The notes: generated by a model from the sequence alone, not told the origin. Positions 18,491-28,085 are shown, counted from the first letter of the stretch. The stretch is 64,000 nt of DNA from JAFAXA01 sp963777325 (GCA_963777325.1 CAVZQE010000022.1:1-64000); one strand, 5' to 3'. Numbers and translations are program-made.

Positions 18491-21201
18491 GCGAACGCGA
18501 TCCGGAGGGGTTGCTTGCCACCGTAGAGGGAAGCAGGCTGCGCGAGGCGGATGCGGGGTGGCGCCGCTGGGGTCCGTATCTCAGCGAGCGCCAGTGGGGA
18601 ACGGTCCGGGAAGACTACAGCCCGGGCGGCACCGCGTGGGACTACCTGCCGCACGATCATGCGCGCAGCCAAGCCTATCGCTGGGGCGAGGACGGGATCG
18701 GCGGCTTCTGCGACGAGCAGCAGCGCTGGTGTCTCGCGGTCGCGCTGTGGAACGGCCGCGATCCGATCCTGAAGGAGCGCCTGTTCGGGCTGACCAACGA
18801 AGAGGGCAATCACGGCGAGGACGTCAAGGAACTCTACTACTTCCTGGACGGCACCCCGACGCATTCGTACATGCGGATGCTGTACAAATACCCCCAGGCC
18901 GCTTTCCCCTATGAGCGGCTCGTGGAGGAGAACCGCCGGCGCGGGGTGGAAGAGCCCGAATTCGAGATCGTCGATACCGGCGTGTTCGCGGACGGCCGCT
19001 ATTTCGACGTCACGGTGGAGTACGCGAAGGCCGCGCCGGACGATATCCTGATGCGCGTTAGCGTCGAGAACCGCGCCGGCGATCCCGCGAGCCTGCACGC
19101 GCTGCCGACATTCTGGGCGCGCAACACATGGACGTGGAGCGAGGGCGCGAAGCGGCCCCTGTTCCGCGCACTGCCGGACGGCAAGCGGATCGAGGCGCGA
19201 GGGGATGGGTGCGAGCCGCTGATCCTGCATGTCGGGCAGGACTGCTCGCTGATATTCTGCGAGAACGTCACCAACACGCGGCGGCTATACGGATCGCGGG
19301 ACGCCGGAACCTTCAAGGACGGCATCAACGACTTCCTGCTGCATGGCGACCGCAACGCCATCGCTCCGCTGCGAGAGGGCACGAAATGCGCTGCCCTCTC
19401 CCGGCTCGACCTGCCCGCGCATGGCCGCGCCGTGCTGAAGCTCCGGCTGCGTCCGGCCGCCATCGGCGGCGATGCGTTCGGGGATTTCGACCAAGTGTTC
19501 GCGCGCCGGATCGCCGAGGCGGACGCGTTCTACGCCGCGTTGCAGGAAGGCATCGAGAGCGCGGATGCCCGGCTGGTGCAGCGGCAGGCGCTCGCCGGCA
19601 TGCTGTGGTCGAAGCAGTTCTACTGTTACGATGTGTCGCGCTGGCTCAAGGGCGACCCCACCGAGCCGCCGCCGCCCGCCTCGCGCCTGCATGGGCGCAA
19701 TCACGAATGGACGCATCTCAACAACGCCGAGATCATCTCGATGCCGGACACGTGGGAGTATCCGTGGTACGCGGCGTGGGACTGGGCGTTCCATTGCGTT
19801 ACCTTCGCGCTGATCGACCCGGGATTCGCCAAGGCGCAGCTCGTTCTGCTCGGCCGGGAGTGGTACATGCACCCGAACGGCCAGTTCCCCGCGTATGAGT
19901 GGGCGTTCGGCGACGTCAATCCGCCGGTGCAGGCCTGGGCGGCCTGGCGCGTGTATCAGATGGACAAGGCGTTGACCGGGCGCGGCGACCGCGCCTTCCT
20001 GGAACGCGTGTTCCACAAGCTGATGCTCAACTTCACCTGGTGGGTGAACCGGAAGGACGCGGAGGGCCGCAACATCTTCCAGGGCGGATTTCTCGGTCTC
20101 GACAACATCGGCATCTTCGATCGCTCCAAGCCGCTGCCGACCGGCGGCTACATCAACCAGTCCGACGGCACCGCCTGGATGGCGATGTATACGCTGAACC
20201 TGCTGCGCATCGCGCTCGAGCTCGCGCTCGAGGACAAGGTATACGAGGACATCGCCACCAAGTTCTTCGAGCATTTCCTCTACATCGCCGAGGCGATGAC
20301 CAATCTGGGCCGCGACGGCACCGGGCTTTGGGACGAGCAGGACCAGTTCTTTTACGACGTGCTGCTGCTGCCGGACGGCGAGAACGTGCCCTTGCGCGTC
20401 CGCTCGATCGTCGGCCTGATCCCCCTGTTCGCGGTCGAGGTGCTCGACCCGGAGATCGCGACCCGCCTGCCCGAATTCGCCAATCGCCTGCGCTGGTTCC
20501 TGGACTACCGGCCCGATCTGGCGAGCCTCGTGTCGCGATGGCACGAGCCGGGCAGCGGCGAGCGGCAGCTGCTGTCGCTCCTGCGCGGGCATCGCATGAA
20601 GAGCCTGCTGCTGCGCATGCTCGACGAAACCGAGTTCCTGTCCGATCACGGCGTGCGCGCGGTCTCGAAATACCACGAGGCGCATCCGTTCGAGCTGAAG
20701 CGCGACGGCGCCACCTACTCGGTGGGCTACGTGCCGGGCCCTTCCAATACGCGGCTGTTCGGCGGCAACTCCAACTGGCGCGGGCCGGTCTGGATGCCGG
20801 TCAACTACCTGCTCGTCGAGTCCCTCAACGAGTTCCAGCGCTATTACGGCGACGATTTCCGGGTCGAGTACCCCACCGGCTCGGGCGCGTATCTCAGCCT
20901 GGGCGAGATCGCGGACCGGCTGTCGCAGCGCCTCGCCGGGCTGTTCCTGCGCGACGCTGCCGGCAGGCGGCCGGTGCTCGGCGACAACGCCATGCTCCAG
21001 ACAGATCCCGCGTTCCGCGATTACGTGCCTTTCCACGAGTACTTTCACGGGGATACGGGCAAGGGGCTGGGGGCTTCGCATCAGACCGGCTGGACGGGTC
21101 TCGTCGCGTTGCTTCTGCAGCCCCGCCGCGAGACCGCATCGTATCGCTGCCCCGCGGCATCCGGCATGCAGGCGGCGCGCGCGCCCGCTCCCGTGCCCTG
21201 A
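18487..21201 (+). CDS. GH63-type (MGH1-like) glucosidase
   Basis: 904 residues from the ATG at 18487, coupled to the preceding debranching gene by ATGA. The C-terminal half has EWTHLNNAEIISMPDTWEYPWYAAWDWAFHC, QGGFLGLDNIGIFDRS, GYINQSDGTAWMAMYTLNLL and FGGNSNWRGPVWMPVNYLL, the hallmarks of the GH63 (alpha/alpha)6 barrel shared with eukaryotic mannosyl-oligosaccharide glucosidase and bacterial glucosylglycerate-type hydrolases. The bacterial substrate cannot be inferred. Together with the two debranching-like genes it suggests breakdown of an alpha-glucan or an osmolyte glucoside. Confidence 0.9.
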   Translation: MSERDPEGLLATVEGSRLREADAGWRRWGPYLSERQWGTVREDYSPGGTAWDYLPHDHARSQAYRWGEDGIGGFCDEQQRWCLAVALWNGRDPILKERLFGLTNEEGNHGEDVKELYYFLDGTPTHSYMRMLYKYPQAAFPYERLVEENRRRGVEEPEFEIVDTGVFADGRYFDVTVEYAKAAPDDILMRVSVENRAGDPASLHALPTFWARNTWTWSEGAKRPLFRALPDGKRIEARGDGCEPLILHVGQDCSLIFCENVTNTRRLYGSRDAGTFKDGINDFLLHGDRNAIAPLREGTKCAALSRLDLPAHGRAVLKLRLRPAAIGGDAFGDFDQVFARRIAEADAFYAALQEGIESADARLVQRQALAGMLWSKQFYCYDVSRWLKGDPTEPPPPASRLHGRNHEWTHLNNAEIISMPDTWEYPWYAAWDWAFHCVTFALIDPGFAKAQLVLLGREWYMHPNGQFPAYEWAFGDVNPPVQAWAAWRVYQMDKALTGRGDRAFLERVFHKLMLNFTWWVNRKDAEGRNIFQGGFLGLDNIGIFDRSKPLPTGGYINQSDGTAWMAMYTLNLLRIALELALEDKVYEDIATKFFEHFLYIAEAMTNLGRDGTGLWDEQDQFFYDVLLLPDGENVPLRVRSIVGLIPLFAVEVLDPEIATRLPEFANRLRWFLDYRPDLASLVSRWHEPGSGERQLLSLLRGHRMKSLLLRMLDETEFLSDHGVRAVSKYHEAHPFELKRDGATYSVGYVPGPSNTRLFGGNSNWRGPVWMPVNYLLVESLNEFQRYYGDDFRVEYPTGSGAYLSLGEIADRLSQRLAGLFLRDAAGRRPVLGDNAMLQTDPAFRDYVPFHEYFHGDTGKGLGASHQTGWTGLVALLLQPRRETASYRCPAASGMQAARAPAPVP

Positions 21202-21315
21202 TGCGAGAGGTCTACCTGATTCAGACTTTCTCAACCCGCTCCTGCGCCGAATACAGCACGGGACTTTGCCGCGGGCTCGATCCCGGCGGTGCCATGCAAG
21301 ATGCAGGAGCAGTCG

Positions 21316-23841
21316 ATGTTGGTCGCGCCGAGCCATCCGCTTCCGGTGCAACCGTCGGCCGATGCGGCCCCCGAACCGGCCGGCCCGATGCGAGCGCAGA
21401 ACTTGCGCGATCCGGGACCGGCACGGCGCTCGATCGGCGAGGCGACGCCGTTGGCGAGCGGGTTGCGCGCGGTGGCGCTCTCGGCCGGGGCCGAGCGTGC
21501 GCGGCGGGACGCGGCGCGCGCGGCGACCGAGCGGGATCGCCTGCAACGGGCGCTGGCGGCGGAACAGGAGGCGCACCGGCTCGCGGCTCGACGTGCGGCG
21601 GTGCTCGACTATACTGTGGGCGTCCTTTCCGCCGCGAACAGCGCCCTGCTGAACCGCACGCGGGCTATCGAGCAGAGCACGGCATGGTGGCTGACCCAAC
21701 CCATGCGCGGCCTGGCTGACAAATTCCCGCGCGGCCTTGTCGCGGCCAGGCGGGCGGTCCAGCTCGTCCGGTCGGTGGCGACGCCCGGGCTCATGCGCCG
21801 GATGCGCGAGCGGAAGGCTCGGGTGGAGCGCCGCCGTTCGCTGCAATTTGCGCCGGACGCGACCCGGCCAGCGCTGATCACGGACAGCGTCCAGCCCCAC
21901 GACATCGCGTTGCCCGATCCGGGCACGCCGCTCGTGTCCGTCATCATCCCGACCTTCGGCAAGGCCGAGTACACGCTGCGCTGCCTCGCTTCCATCGCCG
22001 CCTACCCGCCCGAGGTGCCGATCGAGGTAATCGTGAGCGACGATGCCTCGCACGATCTCGGCGTCGAGTCGCTGGCGCGCGTCAAGCATCTCCGGCTGAT
22101 CGTGAGCGAGGTCAACCGGGGCTTCATCGGCAATTGCAACGAGGCGGCCCGGCAAGCCCGCGGCGAGTTCCTGCTGCTGCTGAACAACGATACGCAGGTG
22201 CTACCGGGATGGCTCGACGAGATGGTCGCGGTCTTCCGGGCGCGGCCCGACGCCGGCGCGGTCGGATCGAAGCTCATCTATCCCGACGGGCGCTTGCAGG
22301 AAGCGGGCGGCATCATCTGGCGGAACGCAGCCGGCATGAATGTCGGCAACCTCGATGATCCGGACAAGCCGGAGTATAACTACGTGCGCGAGGTGGATTA
22401 CTGCTCCGGCGCATCGCTGCTCATCCGCCGGGACATTTTCGCGGCGCTGGGCGGCTTCGACGAGGCGTATGCGCCCGCCTATTACGAGGATGCGGACCTC
22501 GCCTTCCGCCTCCGCGAGCGTGGTCTGAAGGTGCTGTATCAGCCGCGCTCGTGCGTCGTGCATTTCGAGGGCGTATCGCACGGGCGGGATACCGAGACGG
22601 GCGTCAAGTCGTTCCAAATCGAGAACCGCAAGCATTTCCGAGCCCGCTGGCGCCAGACCCTCGACCGCGCGCATCTTGCGCCCGGACCCGGCGGCATCGC
22701 GGCGCGGGACCGGCCCGGCGATCGCCTGGTCGTGCTCATCATCGACCATCTCGTCCCCGAGCCGGACCGCGACGCCGGCTCGCGCAACATGGCGAGCTTC
22801 ATCCACGCGCTGCTGCGGGCCGGGATGATCGTGAAGTTCTGGCCGTTGGACCAGGCCTACAAGCCGCACTACACCAACGCCTTGCAACAGGCGGGCGTCG
22901 AAGTGTTCTACGGCCCGGACCCCGCCATGTTCGTGCGCTGGATACAGCAGAACGGGGCCGCGCTCGACTATGTGCTGCTGAGCCGCCCGACCGTCGCCGG
23001 CAACTTCGTGCCGGAGCTGAAGCGGCACACCGGCGCCAAGCTGATCTACTACGGCGTCGACCTGCATTTCGAGCGCATGCTGCGGCAGGCCGAGATCCAG
23101 AAGGATCGCGTGCTGGCCCGGCAGGCGGACGAGATGGAGCGGATGGAGCGCTGGCTGTGGCGCAGCGTCGACGTCGTCCTCCACCCCTCGGTGGACGAGG
23201 CGGCGACCGTCTCGGCGATGGAGCCGCACGTCGTGTCGCTGCCGGTGGTGCCGTTCGCCTTCACCCGCTTCGGCGCCGTGCGGCCGCCCGTGCGCGGCCA
23301 GACCATCCTGTTCGTCGCGGGCTTTGGGCATCCGCCGAACGAGGATGCCGCCGTGTGGTTCGTGCGGGAGGTGCTGCCGCTGGTCCGGGCGCGTCTGCCG
23401 CAGGCGACGCTCGACATCGTCGGCTCCAATCCGACCGACGCCGTGCGAGCGCTGGCCGGCGACGGCGTCGAGGTCACGGCCGACGTCAGCGAGACCGAGC
23501 TCGCTTCCTTCTACGCGGGCGCGCGGGTCGCGGTCGTGCCCTTGCGGTTCGGCGCGGGCATGAAGCTCAAGGTGGTGGAAGCGCTGCGGGACGGAGTGCC
23601 GCTGGTCACGACCCCGATCGGCGCGCAGGGGCTGCCGGATCTGGACGACGTCGCCGCCGTCGCGACCGAACCGCGCCCGCTCGCGGACGCGGTCTGCCGC
23701 CTGCTGACCGACGACGAGGCCTGGACGCGCGCCTCGGCCGGGCAGATCGAGTATGCCCGCGCCCGGTTTTCCGAAGAGGCGCTCAGCGCCTCGCTCCTCG
23801 CGGGTTTCGAGCGTGCCGGGATGAGGTCCGGGCGGGGCTGA
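21316..23841 (+). CDS. Two-domain glycosyltransferase (GT2 followed by GT4-like)
   Basis: 841 residues from ATG 21316, which has AGGAG exactly 6 bases upstream. Residues ~50-95 are Ala/Arg/Glu-rich with coiled-coil character. A GT2 domain starts near residue 206 (VSVIIPTFGKAEYTLRCLASI) and has LNNDTQVLPGWLDEM and the YYEDADLAFRLRERG acidic block. A second domain from ~470 has RDAGSRNMASFI and ends with a GT4-like RFGAGMKLKVVEALRDGVPLV near 745. Such proteins extend surface polysaccharides; donor and acceptor sugars are unknown. Confidence 0.88.
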   Translation: MLVAPSHPLPVQPSADAAPEPAGPMRAQNLRDPGPARRSIGEATPLASGLRAVALSAGAERARRDAARAATERDRLQRALAAEQEAHRLAARRAAVLDYTVGVLSAANSALLNRTRAIEQSTAWWLTQPMRGLADKFPRGLVAARRAVQLVRSVATPGLMRRMRERKARVERRRSLQFAPDATRPALITDSVQPHDIALPDPGTPLVSVIIPTFGKAEYTLRCLASIAAYPPEVPIEVIVSDDASHDLGVESLARVKHLRLIVSEVNRGFIGNCNEAARQARGEFLLLLNNDTQVLPGWLDEMVAVFRARPDAGAVGSKLIYPDGRLQEAGGIIWRNAAGMNVGNLDDPDKPEYNYVREVDYCSGASLLIRRDIFAALGGFDEAYAPAYYEDADLAFRLRERGLKVLYQPRSCVVHFEGVSHGRDTETGVKSFQIENRKHFRARWRQTLDRAHLAPGPGGIAARDRPGDRLVVLIIDHLVPEPDRDAGSRNMASFIHALLRAGMIVKFWPLDQAYKPHYTNALQQAGVEVFYGPDPAMFVRWIQQNGAALDYVLLSRPTVAGNFVPELKRHTGAKLIYYGVDLHFERMLRQAEIQKDRVLARQADEMERMERWLWRSVDVVLHPSVDEAATVSAMEPHVVSLPVVPFAFTRFGAVRPPVRGQTILFVAGFGHPPNEDAAVWFVREVLPLVRARLPQATLDIVGSNPTDAVRALAGDGVEVTADVSETELASFYAGARVAVVPLRFGAGMKLKVVEALRDGVPLVTTPIGAQGLPDLDDVAAVATEPRPLADAVCRLLTDDEAWTRASAGQIEYARARFSEEALSASLLAGFERAGMRSGRG

Positions 23842-23847
23842 TCCGCC

Positions 23848-24168
23848 TCAGCCGCCTCGAACCTGGCCGTAGGAGGGAGCGCCCAGGCCCGGACAGGTGC
23901 AGCTCGCTCCGAGCGGCGCCGAAGCCTGCATGCGGCAGACATAGGGTCCGGCGTAGCACATCGAGCCGTAGGGCGGGGGTGTGGGGACAAGGTAGCTGGA
24001 CCCCGGAACCGCGTAGGGGGTGGAGTAGGGGCTGGCCACCGGACTCGCGTACGGAGCGGGCCCGGCCGGCGCGGCGGCGCCGGTGCAGCCCGCCAAGGCC
24101 GCGAGCGCAAGCGCGGCGGCGGACCGCCACCCGAGGCGGCGCCTTCCTGAACACGGCTTCCCGGACAT
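23848..24168 (-). CDS. Small Pro/Tyr/Ser-rich lipoprotein
   Basis: 106 residues. A basic N-terminus and the hydrophobic SAAALALAALAGC end in a lipobox with the lipidated Cys near residue 28. The mature part is low-complexity (repeated PY, SP, YxxP) with several cysteines. A GAGGGA motif lies upstream of ATG 24168. No family recognised. It lies between two glycosyltransferases and reads leftward, the same direction as the one on its right; an envelope role linked to surface polysaccharide is only a guess. Confidence 0.68.
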   Translation of the reverse strand: MSGKPCSGRRRLGWRSAAALALAALAGCTGAAAPAGPAPYASPVASPYSTPYAVPGSSYLVPTPPPYGSMCYAGPYVCRMQASAPLGASCTCPGLGAPSYGQVRGG

Positions 24169-24202
24169 TCGGCGTCCCTCCTGTGGGTCGTATGACGAAC
24201 AT

Positions 24203-25441
24203 CTACGCCATCCCGCCGCTCGGGTTCGCGCTGCCGATGCCGAGAGCGCGCCGCCAGGTCGCGAGCAGGGCCGCGACGGTGCGCTCCCACGTAAAGCCGC
24301 GGGCGCGGGCGAGGCCCGCCGCTGACAGGCGCGCGGCGAGCGTCGCGTCCTCGATCGTCGCGGCGAGGGCGGACGCGATCGCCGCGACGTCCAGCGGATC
24401 GACGAGAAGGGCGGCGTCCCCGGCGGTTTCGGCGCTGGCCGTGGTTCCGGCCGTAATGACCGGCGCGCCACACGCCATCGCCTCCAGGATCGGCAGCCCA
24501 AAGCCCTCGTAGAGACTGGGATAGGCGAACGCCGCGGCGCGTCCGTACAGCGCGACGAGATCGGCGTCGGGGACATGACCGAGCAGACGCAAATGTCCGT
24601 CCGCGAGCGCCCGCGCGGGCACGGTTCCCGACAGCGCCTCGCCCCAGCCCCTGCCGCCCGCGATGACGAGCGGGTAGGCGGACCGGGTCGCGAGCGGCAG
24701 CATGGCGTGCGCGGTCAACAGCCGGTCGAAGTTCTTCCTCGGCTCGACGGTCGAGACCGACAGAACGAACCGGCGCGCGTGCAGGCCGTGGCGCGCGAGC
24801 ACGGGGGCCGTCTCGGCCTCGGCCAGTGTCCGGAACAGCGGGGACGGAGCCAGCGGCACGACATCGATCCGCTCGCGGCGGATGCCGAGCTGTGCGACCA
24901 TTTCTCGCGCCGTGAACTCCGAGATCGCGACCAGCCGGGTCGCCTGAGCGAGACTCTGCGGCAGCCGGCGCTCGATCCAGGCCGTGCGGGAGGCCGGGTG
25001 CAGCTTGTCCGGCAGCGCCCACGACAAGTCGTTGACGGTGAGTACCGTTACGCCGTCGAAGGGCTGCGCGATCATATTGGGCTCGTGATAGACGACCGGG
25101 CCGCCGGTCACGGCCGACAACGCCCTCGATGCGCGGTTCATGCCGCGCCGGACCCAGCTTGCACGCACCGCCGGAACAACGGGGAGAGCGGCAAGGGCGG
25201 AAGCAACGATGGCCCGCAGGCGCCTCGAAGCGCTGTCCGGCCCGTGGTCTTCCGGTTCGTCGCGTATTCCGTCGAGCAAGTCCGGCCCGGATGGCTGCCC
25301 GCCTAGCATGAGCCTCAGGCCTGCAATCCCGGGATCGCTGCGGGCGCTGCGGGCGATCTGCAAGGTCATCCGGCCGACCCCGGAGCGGCGGCCAAGCAGG
25401 CTTTCCGCGCCGAGCAGGAGGCCAATTCGAGGACTGCTCAT
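24203..25441 (-). CDS. GT4-family glycosyltransferase
   Basis: 412 residues from ATG 25441. The C-terminal Rossmann domain contains VSTVEPRKNFDRLL, LLGHVPDADLVALYGRAAAF and the E-x7-E nucleotide-sugar block SLYEGFGLPILEAMACGAPVITA. The N-terminal domain has GRRSGVGRMTLQIA and NDLSWALPDKLHP, as in mannosyl-/rhamnosyl-transferases of surface polysaccharide synthesis. The frame is open upstream of 25441, but that part reads like antisense. Its stop is 34 bases from the start of the small lipoprotein gene on the same strand. Confidence 0.88.
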   Translation of the reverse strand: MSSPRIGLLLGAESLLGRRSGVGRMTLQIARSARSDPGIAGLRLMLGGQPSGPDLLDGIRDEPEDHGPDSASRRLRAIVASALAALPVVPAVRASWVRRGMNRASRALSAVTGGPVVYHEPNMIAQPFDGVTVLTVNDLSWALPDKLHPASRTAWIERRLPQSLAQATRLVAISEFTAREMVAQLGIRRERIDVVPLAPSPLFRTLAEAETAPVLARHGLHARRFVLSVSTVEPRKNFDRLLTAHAMLPLATRSAYPLVIAGGRGWGEALSGTVPARALADGHLRLLGHVPDADLVALYGRAAAFAYPSLYEGFGLPILEAMACGAPVITAGTTASAETAGDAALLVDPLDVAAIASALAATIEDATLAARLSAAGLARARGFTWERTVAALLATWRRALGIGSANPSGGMA

Positions 25442-25753
25442 ACCATGCGTATCCGGGCCGCTCGCGACAGCGGCGCTGGCGCTGGCGTGGAGTGCCTCGT
25501 ATCGGCATTGCCCGGGCGTCGCAATGCCCGCCCTGCAACTTGGGGCAACGGGTCGGCTCCCGGGGGGCAAGCCAGCCCGGGCGGTCACCGTCCTGCCCTC
25601 CCGAGAGACCACCACCTTCGGGCCGCGGTTCTCGTCGGGCCACTAGCCAGGCCCGGTCCCGTCGGTGCATGTGTCGAAGGCGGGGCTCGTCGCCCACCTC
25701 TCTGAAGGCGGCGGCAGGCGGCTTGCCCACGGAAACAGCGGAGGAGCAGCGAA

Positions 25754-25978
25754 ATGAGCGACCACGTGTACAAAATCGTCGAGCTTGTCGGTTCATCCGA
25801 GGACAGCATCTCGGACGCGATCGACAACGCCATCGAAAAGGCGTCGCGGTCCATCCGGCAGCTCGGGTGGTTCGAGGTGACGCAGATCCGTGGCGCGGTC
25901 AGGAACGGAGAGGTCGATCGCTACCAGGTCACGGTCAAGGCCGGCTTCACGCTCGAAAGCGGACCGGCCGGAGGTTAG
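25754..25978 (+). CDS. Dodecin, flavin-storage protein
   Basis: 74 residues, the standard dodecin length. KIVELVGSSEDSISDAIDNAIEKAS leads to the aromatic flavin-stacking Trp at residue 39 in GWFEVTQIRGAV, with the supporting Gln at 58 in YQVTVKAGF. Dodecins assemble as hollow 12-mers that bind flavins and, in some bacteria, CoA. AGGAG (25742-25746) lies upstream of ATG 25754. It is a single gene convergent with amtB. Confidence 0.95.
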   Translation: MSDHVYKIVELVGSSEDSISDAIDNAIEKASRSIRQLGWFEVTQIRGAVRNGEVDRYQVTVKAGFTLESGPAGG

Positions 25979-25996
25979 GCCGGATTGCCAGACGTC

Positions 25997-26029
25997 TCCC
26001 CTGCTTCCGGGGTTAGCGGCGGCAGGGGA
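25997..26029. terminator. Stem-loop at the dodecin/amtB convergent junction
   Basis: TCCCCTGC (25997-26004) is complementary to GCAGGGGA (26022-26029) with a 17-base loop. It has no T run on either side, so a terminator role is only suggested by its position between converging genes. Confidence 0.35.
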
Positions 26030-26063
26030 GGGTTCCGGAGCGGTTCAGAACACCCGTGCGGGA

Positions 26064-27449
26064 TCAGAACACCTGCTCGCCGTGCAGAACGACATCGAGG
26101 CCCTCGCGCTCCTCGTCCGTGTTCACGCGGAGACCGACGAGAACCTTGGTCACCATCAGGATGATGAACGTCATGACGCCGCTATAGGCGAGCGTGACGG
26201 CGACGGCGATGCACTGGCTCTCGAACTGCTGCAAGCTGCCGATGTAGATCCCCTGCGGGTGGTCGGTCGTCGCCGATAGCGGCCCGAAGGCGAACACGCC
26301 GGTCAGCAGCGCGCCCACCATACCGCCGACGCCGTGCACGCCGAAGGCGTCGAGGCTGTCGTCGTAGCCGAGCATGTGCTTGAGGCTGGTCGCCGACCAG
26401 AAGCAGACGACGCCCGCGACCACGCCGATGATGATGGCCGGCCCTGGGAGCACGAAGCCCGAGGCGGGCGTGATCGCGACCAGACCCGCGACCGCGCCCG
26501 AGATGCCGCCGAGCACGGAGGGTTTGCCCTTGGCTGCCCATTCAGCGAATAGCCAGCCGAGCGCCGCGGCCGCTGTCGCGATCTGGGTCGCCGCCATCGC
26601 CATCCCCGCGCGGCCGTTGGCGCCGACCGCCGACCCCGCGTTGAAGCCGAACCAGCCGACCCAGAGCAGCGAGGCGCCGATCACGGCGTAGGCCAGGTTG
26701 TACGGCGCCATGTTGTCGGTGCCGTAGCCGAGCCGTTTACCGAGCACGAGGGCGCAGACAAGGCCTGCGATGCCCGCGTTGATATGGACGACCGTGCCGC
26801 CCGCGAAGTCGGCCGCGCCTGGCAATCCGAGCACGCCCGCCCCGATCCAGCCATTCGGATGCCAGACCCAGTGCGCGATCGGGGAATAGACCAGCACCGA
26901 CCACAGCACCATGAAGATGCACAGCGCCGAAAACTTCATGCGGTCCGCGAACGCGCCCGCGATGAGCGCCGGGGTGATGATCGCGAACGTCATCTGGAAC
27001 ATCATGTAGACGCTTTCCGGGATCGTCTGCGCGGCCGCGCCGTCCGTTCCCGCCCCTAGCGTAAACGGCTTGTCCCAGTTGTCGCCGAAGCCCTCCAGCA
27101 GCACGCGGGAGAAGTCGCCCATGTAGGCGTTGCCATTGGTGAAGGCGATCGAGTAGCCGACGACCATCCAGGTGATGGTGACGAGGCAGCAGATCGTGAA
27201 CGACTGCATCAAGGTCGCGAGGATGTTCTTCTTGCGCACCATGCCGCCGTAGAACAGGGCAAGGCCCGGAATCGTCATCATCAGCACGAGCGCGGTGCTC
27301 GTCAGCATCCACGCCGTGTCGCCGGTGTCGATCCTCGCTTCCGGCGGCGGCGCGGCGTTCTTGGCGGCGTCCTGAGCCCAGGCGGGCGCGAAGGCGAGGA
27401 GGACAAGCAAGAGCAGCGCTCCCCCTGCGTAGAGACGAGAAAGTTTCAT
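26064..27449 (-). CDS. amtB: Ammonium transporter AmtB
   Basis: 461 residues: a cleavable signal peptide (ending APAWAQ near residue 25), then about eleven membrane helices. TAWMLTSTALVLMMTIPGLALFYGGMVRKKN is the Amt start, and the pore histidines lie in APYNLAYAVIGAS-adjacent and DDSLDAFGVHGVGGMVG segments. Amt trimers conduct ammonium and are blocked by the GlnK T-loop. It is preceded 27 bases upstream on the same strand by glnK, the usual glnK-amtB operon, so expression is expected under nitrogen limitation. Confidence 0.96.
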   Translation of the reverse strand: MKLSRLYAGGALLLLVLLAFAPAWAQDAAKNAAPPPEARIDTGDTAWMLTSTALVLMMTIPGLALFYGGMVRKKNILATLMQSFTICCLVTITWMVVGYSIAFTNGNAYMGDFSRVLLEGFGDNWDKPFTLGAGTDGAAAQTIPESVYMMFQMTFAIITPALIAGAFADRMKFSALCIFMVLWSVLVYSPIAHWVWHPNGWIGAGVLGLPGAADFAGGTVVHINAGIAGLVCALVLGKRLGYGTDNMAPYNLAYAVIGASLLWVGWFGFNAGSAVGANGRAGMAMAATQIATAAAALGWLFAEWAAKGKPSVLGGISGAVAGLVAITPASGFVLPGPAIIIGVVAGVVCFWSATSLKHMLGYDDSLDAFGVHGVGGMVGALLTGVFAFGPLSATTDHPQGIYIGSLQQFESQCIAVAVTLAYSGVMTFIILMVTKVLVGLRVNTDEEREGLDVVLHGEQVF

Positions 27450-27476
27450 TTCTTGTTCCTGTTTTTCAGTAGCTGC

Positions 27477-27815
27477 TCAGAGCGCTTCGGCGTTGGTTTC
27501 GCCGGTGCGGATGCGGACGGCCCGTTCGATGTCGACGACGAAAATCTTGCCGTCGCCGATCTTGCCGGTGTGGGCGGCCTTCGCGATCGCCTCGACGACC
27601 TGCTCCGTGAGATCGTCCGCGACCGCCACCTCGATTTTCACTTTGGGCAGGAAGCTGACGTGGTACTCCGCACCCCGGTAGATTTCGGTCTGTCCCTTCT
27701 GCCGGCCGAAGCCCTTCACCTCGGACACGGTGAGACCCTGCACCCCGAGCGGCGTCAGCGCCTCGCGCACGTCGTCCAGCTTGAAGGGCTTGATGATGGC
27801 CATGATGAGCTTCAT
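27477..27815 (-). CDS. glnK: Nitrogen regulatory PII protein GlnK
   Basis: 112 residues, normal for PII. The T-loop GQTEIYRGAEYHVSF retains Tyr51, the uridylylation site, and the B- and C-loop motifs (TGKIGDGKIFV, VRIRTGE) bind ATP/ADP and 2-oxoglutarate. Its position directly upstream of amtB marks it as GlnK rather than GlnB. A weak sigma54-like site lies 60-75 bases upstream. Confidence 0.95.
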   Translation of the reverse strand: MKLIMAIIKPFKLDDVREALTPLGVQGLTVSEVKGFGRQKGQTEIYRGAEYHVSFLPKVKIEVAVADDLTEQVVEAIAKAAHTGKIGDGKIFVVDIERAVRIRTGETNAEAL

Positions 27816-27876
27816 GTCGCTGCCCTGTTTCCGATGTCATCACTCGGACCGCCTCGCGCCGGTCCACCACTGCGCA

Positions 27877-27892
27877 CTCAAGAACCGTGCCG
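27877..27892 (-). promoter_or_regulatory. Weak sigma54-like promoter candidate for glnK-amtB
   Basis: Read on the - strand: CGGCACG (27892-27886), four bases, TTGAG (27881-27877). The -24 half is good, but the essential -12 GC is GA, so the site is doubtful. Position, about 62 bases upstream of glnK, is right. Confidence 0.3.
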
Positions 27893-28010
27893 CGCTGCAG
27901 CGCCCGGGCCGGGAACTCGCCCGGCGGGGAGGCCCGTGGCGTTGCTCAGAGGCGGAGCATGGATGCACAAAACTTCATCGGGCGGCGCCGCACCGAAGAC
28001 CAAACGCAGA

Positions 28011-28042
28011 AACGCTCCGCTACCCAGTGGCAGCGGAGCGTT
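28011..28042 (-). terminator. Hairpin terminator downstream of glnA
   Basis: AACGCTCCGCT (28011-28021) is perfectly complementary to AGCGGAGCGTT (28032-28042) with a 10-base loop. On the - strand the stem is followed by a short, interrupted T-rich stretch. It lies 44 bases beyond the glnA stop and upstream of glnK, so it probably separates the two nitrogen operons. Confidence 0.65.
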
Positions 28043-28085
28043 CCGAAGCAGACAGGCCTGACGGCGTGCGGTCAGGCGCCGCGTG

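Noticed and set aside
19285..22155. 956-residue open frame opposite the GH63-like gene
   Set aside because: Same reason; composition of a shadow (His/Arg/Ala-rich) and no start context.
25979..26063. Possible attachment site or small RNA after dodecin
   Set aside because: Only a stem without T run and a short direct repeat (CAGAACACC); no further support.
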